This document shows, one piece after another, positions 16,365 through 24,415 of a stretch of DNA of 32,002 bases (positions are counted from its first letter, which is position 1; every line of letters begins with the position of its first letter). Both the position numbers and the translations under genes were made by a program. The notes under the pieces are model-generated. The model made no database searches. It was not told where the DNA came from and saw only the letters and a program-made list of their open reading frames with translations. The stretch comes from Granulicella sp. S190. GTDB lineage: Bacteria > Acidobacteriota > Terriglobia > Terriglobales > Acidobacteriaceae. The stretch spans positions 83,167 to 115,168 of the forward strand of contig NZ_LMUD01000040.1 in the NCBI RefSeq assembly GCF_009766095.1, read 5' to 3'.

Positions 16365-17031
16365 TGCGACCTCCGCGCTGGGTGTCCTCATCGCCCTTCC
16401 AAGCGATGTTAAAAAAGCGTATTGCATCGTGTGTCGTCGCATCCCAGCCTCGGGACGCAGCGTTTACTTTGTTGTGTAGCCCTCCAACGGTGGCACCAAA
16501 ATGCCAGAGTTCGTTATCGATGATGGCGAAGCGATCATGCACATATGGGAAGTTTTTGTTAAGGGAGAACCTTATCTCAATCTTAGCCGCGCGGGCGCTA
16601 CGTTGCGCACTCCGGCTTATGTTCGCAGCCCGTTCATTAAACTGAGCCTGTATGTCATCTCGCACCACTTGATCCCACCGCTCATTGGTAAGCAGCCGTA
16701 TATCGTTGGCAACCAGGTTGTCGGGAAGCCAGAAGAGGATCTGATCGCATCGTTCTTGCTGGGATTGATCATCCTGCGGCTCAAAGAGATAGTCGTCGAG
16801 AACAAGGATCCGCTCTTGGGCGTCCCATACGGCCTCCACAAACGCACTGAGCGCTGCAGGAGGCCGAGCACCATGACGTGCTTTGATGGCAGTCAAGCAA
16901 GGAAATACGATGGAGTCCGATTCTCCGTCTCCGCTATAACCTGGGGCTGATGGCCAAAAGATCCGCTTCTCCAAAGAAGGGCGCGTCACAGGAGCGGCCA
17001 CCTTGACGAGAGGTGAAGGATTCAAAACCAC
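16357..17031 (-). CDS. PLD-like protein, small subunit
   Basis: This 224-residue protein starts with GTG at 17031, four bases after the stop of the upstream gene. A strand RILVLDDYLFEP (about 73-84) and the motif HDRFAIIDNELWHFG starting at His165 give a single PLD half. The motif follows the H-x-K-x4-D plan with Arg in place of Lys (H-D-R-F-A-I-I-D). The same HDRF-xx-ID-NE motif occurs in the neighbouring 541-residue protein. The two may therefore form one two-motif active site, as PLD nucleases and phosphotransferases need paired histidines. The ending FFNIAWKGDED is acidic. I infer a nuclease or phospholipid-acting enzyme in a three-gene unit. Confidence 0.6.
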   Translation of the reverse strand: MVLNPSPLVKVAAPVTRPSLEKRIFWPSAPGYSGDGESDSIVFPCLTAIKARHGARPPAALSAFVEAVWDAQERILVLDDYLFEPQDDQSQQERCDQILFWLPDNLVANDIRLLTNERWDQVVRDDIQAQFNERAANISRSAQRSARAAKIEIRFSLNKNFPYVHDRFAIIDNELWHFGATVGGLHNKVNAASRGWDATTHDAIRFFNIAWKGDEDTQRGGRNG

Positions 17032-17034
17032 GAG

Positions 17035-18660
17035 TTAGTCTTCTCCCAACGAAAATACCGAGGTTGCGCGACGCCGCGAGGCATAGACTTCAAAGGATAG
17101 CGCCAAGCTTATCATTGACCGCAGTTTTATAAGGATCGGTTCGTAATCCGGAACGCTGAGAATAAGCGAGGCACGCACTCCTAAGGTGTTGAGAGAGTTG
17201 CCGAGGAACAGAACTTCATTGTCGATCACCAGGAATCGGTCATGAAGCGGCGGTGTTTCTTCATCCAAGACCAAGGCAGCGACACTCTTCAACACCCGTT
17301 TGTGCAGCGCAGCGAGCGAGTGTTCGAAGCTCTTCAACCGTTCCATCTCTTTCGCAGTAACGGCGGGCTTTTCGGCCTTGCTCTGAACGCCTTCAGGCAG
17401 CGCATCGACGAACTGATCGTTCTCGCCTTCGAATGCGAGCCGTGACGTGAGAATGGTGAATTCAACCTGAGTATCAGGAACGGCCTGAAGAAACTGATAA
17501 ATTTCGTCGGCACCAAAATAGGGATCGGCTATCATCACCGACAATCTGGCTCTCACTAATTGACCTTTCAGGAATGAGATGGCTTGCGCACCCTCGCCAC
17601 CATCGAACCATGTCTGCTTGTAGCGCTTAGCGGCTGCTCTCCCAATGCGACGTTGCTCTGCCTTGACCACTTTGCGGATCGCGTTGTCCCTCTCTTTGCC
17701 CACGCCTTTCGGGCTCCCTGAAGAAAGAGATGTGCCCGTTGAGTCCATCACGCTGTATGAAACGCTGATCGAACGAATGAAGCGAACAGGCTCTTGATAA
17801 GCTATGATCCCCTGCACCGGGTGAGAGATGACGTAGCCGGTTTGATCAAACGGCAAGACACTCTCGATAGTAACGAGGCCGTCAGCTGGGACATCAACGG
17901 TCTGGAACCGTGACAATAGATTTGATCGATGCTCAAGGACAGTCAGTTTAAGGTCGTCGAAGCTTTGACCTGGACGAGAAGTGAGTCTGTAGACGATACG
18001 CTCAGTGCCACCAACGTCTTGCGCAGGAATTAGAAAGTGGTTGACGCTGCGCAATATTGGGTCGGGAACGGCTAGAGCCAACCCACCAAGGTATTCAGAA
18101 TAGTCCAAGAGATCGAGATGAAGACGCCGCTTCAGGAAACGGATAGCCGAGTTGTCAGAGGTGACAGCTTCGAAGCCAGTGCTGTCGCCAAAGCGTCGGT
18201 GAACGCGTGGCGCAGCCGATCCACGGAACGGAGCAGGGTCACCAGGGCTTCCCGAGTTCAAGAACTGATCGGTGCCAAGAGGTACGCCGAGCGAAGGCCA
18301 CTGCGGATCATCTTCGAAGGAAGTCGATGACAGTGAGATGTCGTCTATCTTTTCTTCGACTTCACTTGAATCGGACGAAACAGGAGTTGTAATGCCTCTT
18401 TCCCCCGCGTTACGGTACCAGGCGATGGCGTCCTGTGCTCTTAGCACTGTACGTCTGAAAATTACGACCCCCCTCTTGCCATTTCCTAACGTGTAACGGT
18501 CAGGTCCTTTGCTGCTGAGCGGCCGCGGCCGGTCCCTAGTGAGGAGCGAGACTGAGCCGAAGAGCAACCGAGCTTGAGATGCAGACGCCGGGAAATAGGT
18601 CGCTAGTCGCACCACGGCCCAATCGAATGCGTCAGCGAATTCGCTTTCCTGAGCGGCCAT
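17035..18660 (-). CDS. PLD-like protein, large subunit (possibly VPA1262-type)
   Basis: The first gene of the operon encodes 541 residues. The N-terminal 350 have no enzymatic motif I know, but the region around FADAFDWAVVRLATYFPASA recalls proteins that databases label VPA1262 N-terminal; this is from memory and unverified. The C-terminal third has a strand LSVMIADPYFGADE near residue 370 and the PLD motif HDRFLVIDNEVLFLGNSLN at 473-491, again with Arg replacing Lys. There is no signal peptide. The 3-base gap to the next gene and the shared motif indicate a complex. ATG 18660 has no close competitor. Upstream, 18661-19114 separates it from a divergent HNH gene. Confidence 0.6.
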   Translation of the reverse strand: MAAQESEFADAFDWAVVRLATYFPASASQARLLFGSVSLLTRDRPRPLSSKGPDRYTLGNGKRGVVIFRRTVLRAQDAIAWYRNAGERGITTPVSSDSSEVEEKIDDISLSSTSFEDDPQWPSLGVPLGTDQFLNSGSPGDPAPFRGSAAPRVHRRFGDSTGFEAVTSDNSAIRFLKRRLHLDLLDYSEYLGGLALAVPDPILRSVNHFLIPAQDVGGTERIVYRLTSRPGQSFDDLKLTVLEHRSNLLSRFQTVDVPADGLVTIESVLPFDQTGYVISHPVQGIIAYQEPVRFIRSISVSYSVMDSTGTSLSSGSPKGVGKERDNAIRKVVKAEQRRIGRAAAKRYKQTWFDGGEGAQAISFLKGQLVRARLSVMIADPYFGADEIYQFLQAVPDTQVEFTILTSRLAFEGENDQFVDALPEGVQSKAEKPAVTAKEMERLKSFEHSLAALHKRVLKSVAALVLDEETPPLHDRFLVIDNEVLFLGNSLNTLGVRASLILSVPDYEPILIKLRSMISLALSFEVYASRRRATSVFSLGED

Positions 18661-19114
18661 TGTCAGGTCCTATCGAGTAGTGAAAACATCTGATTGTATC
18701 AAGCGGCCAAAGAAGACACGATTTTTCCAGTGCTGCGTCGGGTGCCTTATCGGATATATCTCCGCATGTGTAGCGTCTTTCAGGGTCACAATGAACTTGA
18801 AGGGATGGTCCCAATCCCCAATCGTGACGCGTATCTGACTGCGACTGATCCAACCGCGGGAGTCGCGGTGTGCGAAATACGAGATTTCCCGCCAAGTTCA
18901 ATTCGCTGATCGAAGTTGCCTTGGTGAACGTGGTCAAAAGTCGACTTTGCGGGGAGTTCAAGTCACTAACGACACTACAGGGACTTAGGGTCTGACCTCG
19001 ACTGGAAACGCCGCCATCTATATTTCTCGCCACATTCGCAGTGGAAGTGAGTACGCGGGTTGGGATAGGCTCTGAGAGCCCGGAAAAGTGTCGGGCAGGA
19101 ATGGTGACCGAATC
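18661..19114. other. Divergent intergenic region between PLD operon and HNH gene
   Basis: No supported gene lies here. It must hold the promoters of both flanking transcription units, which read away from each other. Frames on both strands (for example minus 18632-19033) are long but lack a ribosome site and any family resemblance. I see no strong hairpin or repeat. Confidence 0.4.
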
Positions 19115-20122
19115 ATGACCAACATTGAAGGTCTAGTTTTTTCGGATTCCGCTGCTGCTTTAGTCGAACAGCTTGTGGCGGAACTCCGCTCGGTGGCTGG
19201 TGAATCTGCCGTATACAGCGCAAATAAGCAGATTCGCGCTGCGGTCGACGGAGCCACCGATACGCACAAAGGTCACGGTGTATTCCTGATGATTGCACCC
19301 AGAAGCAAAGGTGCCGCTGTCTGGATGCCGTCGTTTGTGGGATACGGAGATAAACGCCGCGCCCTTTCGTCGGAGTCGTATCCTCGTATCCTCGTCGATA
19401 TGGCTAGGTCATACGCCGCTGTCAAAACGAAGCTGGAGCAAAGGGAACGGGGTGCAGCCAGCAAGGCCAAAACCTCGGAGACCCACGCGCTTCTGACAAA
19501 CATAAACCACAATCACATTCTTGAGGCAATTGCTGACCTCAGGCGTGGCGTCAATCATGACTTTGGTAGGTCAATGTTTTACGACCTCCTGTACCAGGGA
19601 GACCGATACCCACCAAAGGCAGTGTTCGGCCTCGCAGCCGGGAAAGCTGCCGGAATGTCGCTCGGCCCGCAGGACTTGAAAGGCAGCTTAAAAACCATCT
19701 GTTTCCGAACTCTTAGAGAAAACGGGTTTGAGATTGTCACCAAACCTAACTATCAACCTTTCCCCGAAGAAGTGGACTTGTCAGAGGAATACAGCGAAGG
19801 CGCTATCTTTCAAGTAGCGGTAAACCGTTTTGAACGTGACCTTAGTGCGCGGGCGAAGTGCATCGAACACCACGGGCCCCGTTGCCAAGCGTGCGGGTTT
19901 GATTTCGAGATGACCTTCGGAGCGATTGGGAAGGGATTCATTCACGTTCACCATCTCATACAGCTTTCCGACATTCGTTCGACTTACGTTGTAAACCCCA
20001 TCGACGACCTCATTCCCGTGTGTCCGAACTGCCACGCGATACTGCATAAGCGCAGTCCACCATATTCACTTTTCGAGTTGCGGTGTTTACTTCAAAGTGT
20101 AAAGGACGGTGCCAATCACTAG
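19115..20122 (+). CDS. McrA-like HNH restriction endonuclease
   Basis: The start is taken as ATG 19115, preceded by GGTGA at seven bases, giving 335 residues; GTG 19088 is less likely. The C-terminal domain is a zinc-stabilised HNH nuclease: C257/C260 (CQACGF), HVHHLIQLSD with H279/H280, NPIDDLIPVCPNCH with N294, C303 and C306, then LHK. A middle domain (about 135-210) containing YPPKAVFGLAAGK and TICFRTLRENGF matches the N-terminal head module found on ScoMcrA-like and McrB-related restriction proteins. The N-terminal 110 residues look like a separate small domain. Such enzymes cut foreign DNA carrying modified bases. No cognate methylase is nearby, which fits modification-dependent restriction. 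Confidence 0.75.
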   Translation: MTNIEGLVFSDSAAALVEQLVAELRSVAGESAVYSANKQIRAAVDGATDTHKGHGVFLMIAPRSKGAAVWMPSFVGYGDKRRALSSESYPRILVDMARSYAAVKTKLEQRERGAASKAKTSETHALLTNINHNHILEAIADLRRGVNHDFGRSMFYDLLYQGDRYPPKAVFGLAAGKAAGMSLGPQDLKGSLKTICFRTLRENGFEIVTKPNYQPFPEEVDLSEEYSEGAIFQVAVNRFERDLSARAKCIEHHGPRCQACGFDFEMTFGAIGKGFIHVHHLIQLSDIRSTYVVNPIDDLIPVCPNCHAILHKRSPPYSLFELRCLLQSVKDGANH

Positions 20123-20135
20123 CGTCTTGGGTGGC

Positions 20136-20348
20136 TTACCGCTTTGGCCCAAAGAGGTGCCTCCACTTATCCGGATGGGGCTCATCTTCTATTAGCCGCA
20201 CTCTTCCCGCCAGAATCGGATCATTCGGCCGTATGTTGTGACCTTTCTCACCAGTCTCGCGTTGAGTCTCGCCTCGGGCTATAACTCTGCCGTTTTGCGT
20301 AGCCTTGTAACCGCCGTTTTGTTTATCCGGTTCTACGAACACATTCGC
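20136..20348 (-). CDS. DUF2188 protein (downstream copy)
   Basis: The ATG at 20348 has GAGGTGAG four bases upstream and gives 70 residues. The sequence NVFVEPDKQNGGYKATQNGR is the DUF2188 pattern: a short beta-hairpin protein with G-G-[YW] and a repeated strand. Instead of the usual second strand ending, this copy has NIRPNDPILAGRVRL and a DKWRHLFG tail. Function of the family is unknown. It lies about 90 bases after the TIR-like gene on the same strand and could be its partner. Confidence 0.6.
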   Translation of the reverse strand, partial: ANVFVEPDKQNGGYKATQNGRVIARGETQRETGEKGHNIRPNDPILAGRVRLIEDEPHPDKWRHLFGPKR

Positions 20349-20440
20349 CATCGCGCTCACCTCTTGCAAACTCTTGTAACACCTCGCCACTGCTATGCCA
20401 AGAAAATAACCCAGCTACTGTAGTGTGCCGCGCGCTCCGG

Positions 20441-21061
20441 CTAATCGAATTGCTTCGAAGCCACCTTTGCTTCGAAACACAAGAGTTGAAATGCACGCGC
20501 CTCAAAGAGATCCCTCGCGCCGGCATCCGCAATGATTCTCGCTGAACTGCGAGAAAGAGTGCGATAGGTCCTCATCATTTCGGGTACGCTTGGACGATTC
20601 CGGGTCCGTTGAAACGCATTCGCAAGCTCGCGCATGACACCGGTAACTTGACCATCATGGATGTGAGGGTCGGTCCCGTTTAGGTCGCTCAGCGACTTCA
20701 GCACCCGATAAGCTCTCTCTTCAAACACGAACCAGGTGTGTTTCGTCGGATTGGCCTTTTGCCATGCGACAGCTAGGCCAAGCTCAAAAGGCATGTTGAA
20801 ACGAGGCGTCGCAAACGGCGGGTTTCGGTCTAGGCCTACTCTAGAGAGATCGTGGATCGAGTAATTGCACCCTTGAATCTCCGCGATTATTTTGTCTAAC
20901 CGTCTGTCGCCTCCCGGCAGCCCGAGGGTCACACGCGGCACGAATCCGAGGTGTACCAGTCCCGCTATATAAGCTAGGTAAAGGGCGCGGAACCCCTTGT
21001 CGTAAGGAATGTTTAGGAAAACCGATTGAGGGGAGGTCGTGCTTGTCGTTCGCTTCACCAC
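20441..21061 (-). CDS. TIR-like / nucleotide-binding-fold protein
   Basis: The start is placed at GTG 21061 (or GTG 21058) because GGAGG precedes it and the previous gene stops at 21081; the longer frame to 21250 merely overlaps that gene. The 206-residue protein opens with SVFLNIPYDKGFRALYLAYI, then LVHLGFVPRVTLG, then GCNYSIHDLSRVGLD and FNMPFELGLAVAW. This block order belongs to a widespread family with a TIR/flavodoxin-like fold that is often found in accessory regions. The invariant Glu of FELG lies where TIR NAD-hydrolases carry their catalytic Glu. I infer, without proof, a nucleotide-cleaving effector. Catalysis and partner are unknown. Confidence 0.6.
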   Translation of the reverse strand: MVKRTTSTTSPQSVFLNIPYDKGFRALYLAYIAGLVHLGFVPRVTLGLPGGDRRLDKIIAEIQGCNYSIHDLSRVGLDRNPPFATPRFNMPFELGLAVAWQKANPTKHTWFVFEERAYRVLKSLSDLNGTDPHIHDGQVTGVMRELANAFQRTRNRPSVPEMMRTYRTLSRSSARIIADAGARDLFEARAFQLLCFEAKVASKQFD

Positions 21062-21080
21062 GCCTCCACTACAGATTCGT

Positions 21081-21365
21081 CTATGCCTTGCGCCACTTAC
21101 CTGGGCCAGTCGATGAATCGCGGACGCGCTCCACGAAGACACGGTCGGGCGCGATCGTCTTTGCCCGCTCAATGGCTTCCCTCTGAGTCGAAAACACAGA
21201 CGAGGCCCGTTCTGTGCCTCTCCTGCGAACGGCATAACCGCCGTCAGCACGGCGCTCTACGAATACAGGAGCAAAGGACTTCTGCCTGGCCTTGCTAAGA
21301 CCAAGCGCCGTCCCGAACTCCTCAAGAGTTGGTACAGGAGTCGTAATTTTCACCGAACGTGCCAT
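21081..21365 (-). CDS. DUF2188 protein (upstream copy)
   Basis: The start at ATG 21365 gives 94 residues; GTG 21383 is possible. The first 33 residues (ITTPVPTLEEFGTALGLSKA) look like a short helix-turn-helix lead. The rest is DUF2188: VFVERRADGGYAVRRRG, STQREAIERAKTI and a VFVERV strand, ending in GPGKWRKA. The gene is 20 bases ahead of the TIR-like gene and should be co-transcribed with it. With the second DUF2188 gene behind, the TIR-like protein is bracketed by two related small proteins, one of which may act as an antitoxin or sensor. Confidence 0.65.
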   Translation of the reverse strand: MARSVKITTPVPTLEEFGTALGLSKARQKSFAPVFVERRADGGYAVRRRGTERASSVFSTQREAIERAKTIAPDRVFVERVRDSSTGPGKWRKA

Positions 21366-21579
21366 AACTGAGTTTACAACCACGGACTATTTTGATCGCA
21401 AGCTCGGGTGTGTGTTGGACTATCGTTCTCGTAGTCGCAGATCTTATGGCCTAGCGCTTCAGCGTACCAGGTAAGTTCATAGCATCCTTTCAGGTTATGA
21501 TCGCTCAGCGCGCAGCAACTGACCTCTCACGCTTCTCCAAACTCTAAGGAATTGATCCTTTTGGGCTTGACCTCTATGG

Positions 21580-21672
21580 ATGGCCGCGCATGAGTCTGCC
21601 TGAACGACCGGACCATACGACCGTCGCAGCGACGAGATCTCGCTCGATGAAGTCGAGCGGATCTGGATTTGA
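21580..21672 (+). pseudogene. Tyrosine-recombinase (integrase) C-terminal relic
   Basis: The plus strand reads MAAHESA, then TGA, then TTGPYDRRSDEISLDEVERI-WI and a stop at 21670. Intact integrases of this family read M(A/N)HES(A)RTTGLYDRR...SLDEVERI with the catalytic Tyr in LYDRR. Here the CGA codon for Arg has become TGA and the Leu before Tyr is Pro. Upstream, GLDL at about 21564-21575 suggests more decayed sequence in another frame. The relic shows that an integrative element once ended at or near this spot. Its direction is rightward, so the remainder of that element probably lay to the left. Confidence 0.7.
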
Positions 21673-21885
21673 GAAGTGCGCTCAGGTCCCTGTCCTGATC
21701 GAGCAGAGGGAGACCTAAGCCGTCCCGTTATCCGGACGTTGGTTGTAGACGGGTTCTGGGAGACTTTTCAGTTCCAAATTAACTTCTAAAACGATCTGGC
21801 GAGTGAGTTCTGAAAACGGTCGTTTCACTACACCGAGCACACGATTGAAAACCGTTAGCTGTTTGCGTTCATTGCGAGGAGATCG
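21673..21885. other. Intergenic stretch between integrase relic and nuclease fragment
   Basis: I see no gene. The continuation of the integrase frame contains several stops. The AT-rich part near 21760-21870 has no clear repeat. If the integrase relic sits at an attachment site, that site might lie here, but no tRNA-like sequence is present. Confidence 0.35.
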
Positions 21886-22550
21886 TTAGCGTACATAAAG
21901 TTCCGTTTCTTGAGGTGAGGCCATGATCCGTTCCGCGCTCATCTCCCCGCCTCGGCCACGGAACTCTTGCTTCCAAAATCGAATACGAGAATCTGGAAAC
22001 GTCGAAGGGTTTCCCATACGCTCTGATCGTCGTGGGGCGCATTGTTTATTTTGAGATGCTCTCCAAACGTCGAAACGAAGCGGCGCATAGGTTCGCTGGC
22101 CACCTTCGGTAGACGCAAACGCCGATGAAAGCTTTGCGCATCTCCGAGTTCTCTTGCCCACGTCAGAACATCCTGGTAAGGGCCATCGATTTGTCGCGAG
22201 TGCTGACTGGTTGCCACTGCGAGTTCTCGGCGCACACTCCAGAAGTCCGGCTTCTTCACCGCCTCTGCAACCTGAACCATCACCGCGGCGAAGACTTCGT
22301 CAGAAGGCGAGAAGTCGATGCTCCGCTTCACCTGAATTTCGAGGCTCGCAGGGATACCCTGCGAATCTCGGCCGTACACGATCACATCGTCCAGGGAATG
22401 TCCTTCAGGTGACCCCTGCAGACGAACTCGGCTTATCCCGCATCTCGGAAGTCCCAGCGCTTCCGCATCGGCCAGCATCGCGAGCAGGTAATATGCCCCC
22501 ACTTGCCCCTCGAAATGGGACCCACGGGCGGCAGAAGCTGGACTTGCCAA
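21886..22550 (-). pseudogene. PD-(D/E)XK-type nuclease-domain protein, truncated and frameshifted
   Basis: A TTG start at 22550 with AAGGAG eight bases upstream opens a frame of 203 residues to 21939. Residues 10-95 are a restriction-type fold: GSHFEGQVGAYYLLAMLADA, LDDVIVYGRDSQG and LEIQVKRSIDFSPSDEVF, giving the D and E-x-Q-x-K catalytic set. The family normally continues for many hundred residues after RRFQILVFDF. Here the reading frame breaks at a G-rich run near 21945-21950. The next frame (SAERIMASPQETEL) ends at 21886. I think it is the isolated N-terminal nuclease part of a large defence-like protein, likely dead. The isolated domain could still be translated. Confidence 0.6.
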
Positions 22551-22693
22551 GCGTGCGGCTCCTTGAGGAAAAGAGTTGACTCAGTCTCATTATCGCAAGT
22601 GACAATCGTTTCTAGGTTCGGCGATCTATTTGGGGGATTCCTCGTCGGTCGCGACACACCAAGGCACCTGTTGCTTGGAATAGATCGGGGGCT

Positions 22694-22997
22694 CTAATGC
22701 ACGCTCTCTACTTTTGTGATCTCGAAGCTCACAATTTCAGGGGTATCCTTGTCGAATTCGAAACTGAATTTGATCCGAGCAGGCACATCAGTCACTTCTA
22801 CCTCTGAATAATTCATTCCAATTCCGCGTGGACACGAAAAAGTGTCCCTCTTCGGACTGACTAAACGCCTCGAATTTATCCAGAAAACGCTCCACGGTGG
22901 CGTGTACCTCCGCCGTTCCATCGCAGAGGTAGTTTCCACTTTGAAGCTTATAGAGAGACTTCGCTTCAATCTCTCCGGGCAATTCAATCGATGTCAC
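22694..22997 (-). pseudogene. Small hypothetical protein, apparently frameshifted
   Basis: Translation from GTG 22997 (GGAGG about ten bases before) gives VTSIELPGEIEAKSLYKLQS and FLDKFEAFSQSEEGHFFVST, then stops at 22788. Another frame picks up near 22830 with NYSEVEVTDVPARIKFSFEF and PEIVSFEITKVESVH, ending at 22694. Both halves have real-protein character, and the join would give a protein of about 100 residues with one indel between them. No family is recognised. Two overlapping genes are a less likely alternative. Confidence 0.45.
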
Positions 22998-23036
22998 ATA
23001 GGGGGCTCCTCCAGCGGGACATGATCCCGCCCGCAT

Positions 23037-23417
23037 AGGAATATCGAAACGCCCACCTAAAAATAATCAATTAGTTGTGTTTCGTCAGTCGGCGACAGCC
23101 GGGGTCGCAATTTCCCCGAACGCCACCTGGCGTCGAGATTTCAGCTTAGGAATAATTATCTACAATGCTTAACATTTAGGAATTCACGGCATCACGCTGC
23201 AAATACGGCCTGATGCCCAGTGAAATTATCTACATCAATAGTCACTTCAAGGCCGCAACGGCACACGATCAAGTTCAGAGTCACTCCTACCAACAGGCTT
23301 GCATGAACGGGGACAGAAATATTAACGCAATGTTACATTTCACGCGTTTCGTTCAAATGCAAGGGCCACGACGCGAACGTCGCATCCCCTATATGGTTCA
23401 TAAAGAATCGGTTAGCA
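23037..23417. other. Non-coding stretch before the ACTTTCAT repeats
   Basis: No gene is supported. AT-rich segments occur at 23060-23075 and 23145-23175. A frame at 23213-23431 exists but has no ribosome site or recognisable content. Confidence 0.4.
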
Positions 23418-23626
23418 GACTTTCATTTTGACGCTTCGGACTTTCATCGAAATGGCTTCGACTTTCATTTTTGCTGGCAACGCACAAAAAATGTGCGGTG
23501 ACGTCTAAAGTGAAAGTTCCACGTCCTTGGATTCAACAACTTGCGACGCGAACGTCTGGTTTCGATGAAAGTAAATACCCGGATAGAATGAAAGTTTCGG
23601 CTCACATTTGCACCTAACGTGAAAGT
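23418..23626. repeat. Opposed ACTTTCAT repeat clusters, probable deleted transposon (MITE-like)
   Basis: Three direct copies of GACTTTCAT begin at 23418, 23439 and 23460, exactly 21 bases apart, the first two followed by a shared GCTTCG. Four inverted copies (TGAAAGT) begin at 23511, 23566, 23589 and 23620. Between the clusters is a hairpin CGCACA-AAAAA-TGTGCG at 23481-23497. Inward-facing arrays of short sites spaced by two helical turns are typical of transposase-binding ends, for example in the IS21 family. The layout fits a left end and right end joined after loss of the transposase genes. A cluster of regulator binding sites is the alternative. Confidence 0.6.
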
Positions 23627-23890
23627 TTCATCGTTTTCATGTCGCAGAAGAGCAAGACGCTTATTTTCAGCAGCTTGCTCGTTTGTCAGAAATGGTCGAT
23701 CTCCAAGACCTGTTTTGAATTCAGGATGTCCAACGGGTCGTCCTCTCCCTGTTGCAGAACGGAAAGCTCGAGTTGACGTTCACCATCCTGATTGATGGAG
23801 ATGACGGGCTGGATGGAGCCAGGCGGGCATTGTCAACTTAAGACGTTGAGGGACATTCTGAGTTGGGAACGCTGCGGGTCTTGCGCTCGC
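23627..23890. other. Gap between repeats and IS6 relic
   Basis: A plus-strand frame from about 23642 reads VAEEQDAYFQQLARLSEM, hits TGA at about 23717, and continues QRVVLSLLQNGKLELTFTIL to a stop at 23840. It has coding-like composition but no start and no family match, so it may be the tail of a decayed gene. The segment GCATTGTCAACTTAAGACG near 23827-23845 could be the outer end of the IS6 relic. Confidence 0.3.
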
Positions 23891-24415
23891 TTAGGCCGCG
23901 GTCACTTCCCGCCAGACCGCGAATGACCGCGATCGCAGGAGCCGGTGATTGCTAGACTTCAATAAGTGTCGGCCCACTCGGAACAGATTTCGGACGGCAT
24001 CATGGAGGGAGAGAAAACGTTGTGCGTGCCTGGCAGATTTAAATCGGCGCATTTGCCGTTCCCGTTGGCGCGTCGGCTGATGCGAGGCTTCGACGCGATT
24101 GTTGGCGTACCGCTCCACCCTGTGAGTCACATTGCTGAAGATGCTTCGCATGGCAGCGGAGTAGCTTCTCAATTTGTCGGTAATGATCTGCAGTGGTTCC
24201 GAACCCTGGCCACGCAAGAGTTTTCGAAGAAATCGCTCTGCGGCGCGCTGATCACGATGCGGCTGGACCAGAATGTCGATCACGTCGCCGTCCTGATCCA
24301 CTGCGCGCCACAAATACCGCTGTTGGCCGTTGATTCGAATGAAGACTCATCCAAATGCCAGTGGTCGCCCAGCCGTCCCTCTCGTCGCTTCAATCGCCGA
24401 GCATACCGGGCAGAA
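23891..24415 (-). pseudogene. IS6-family transposase relic
   Basis: The C-terminal part of an IS6/IS26-like DDE transposase is clear: RRLKRREGRLGDHWHLDE (first D), WRAVDQDGDVIDILVQPHRD, IITDKLRSYSAAMR (second D), NNRVEASHQPTRQRERQMRR (E region) and AQRFLSLHDAVRNLF. The first motif is in a different frame from the rest, so one indel separates WHLDE from WRAVDQDG near 24315-24330. The N-terminal HTH third is missing; the sequence begins at about 24415 inside a former acyltransferase gene. The element is therefore dead and has lost one end. Confidence 0.8.

Noticed and set aside
18632..19033. Minus-strand frame between the PLD operon and HNH gene
   Set aside because: It overlaps the start of the large PLD gene, lacks a ribosome site and has no recognisable content.
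23642..23840. Plus-strand coding-like frame after the ACTTTCAT repeats
   Set aside because: It has an internal TGA, no start and no family match; at most a gene scrap, so it is only mentioned in the gap entry.
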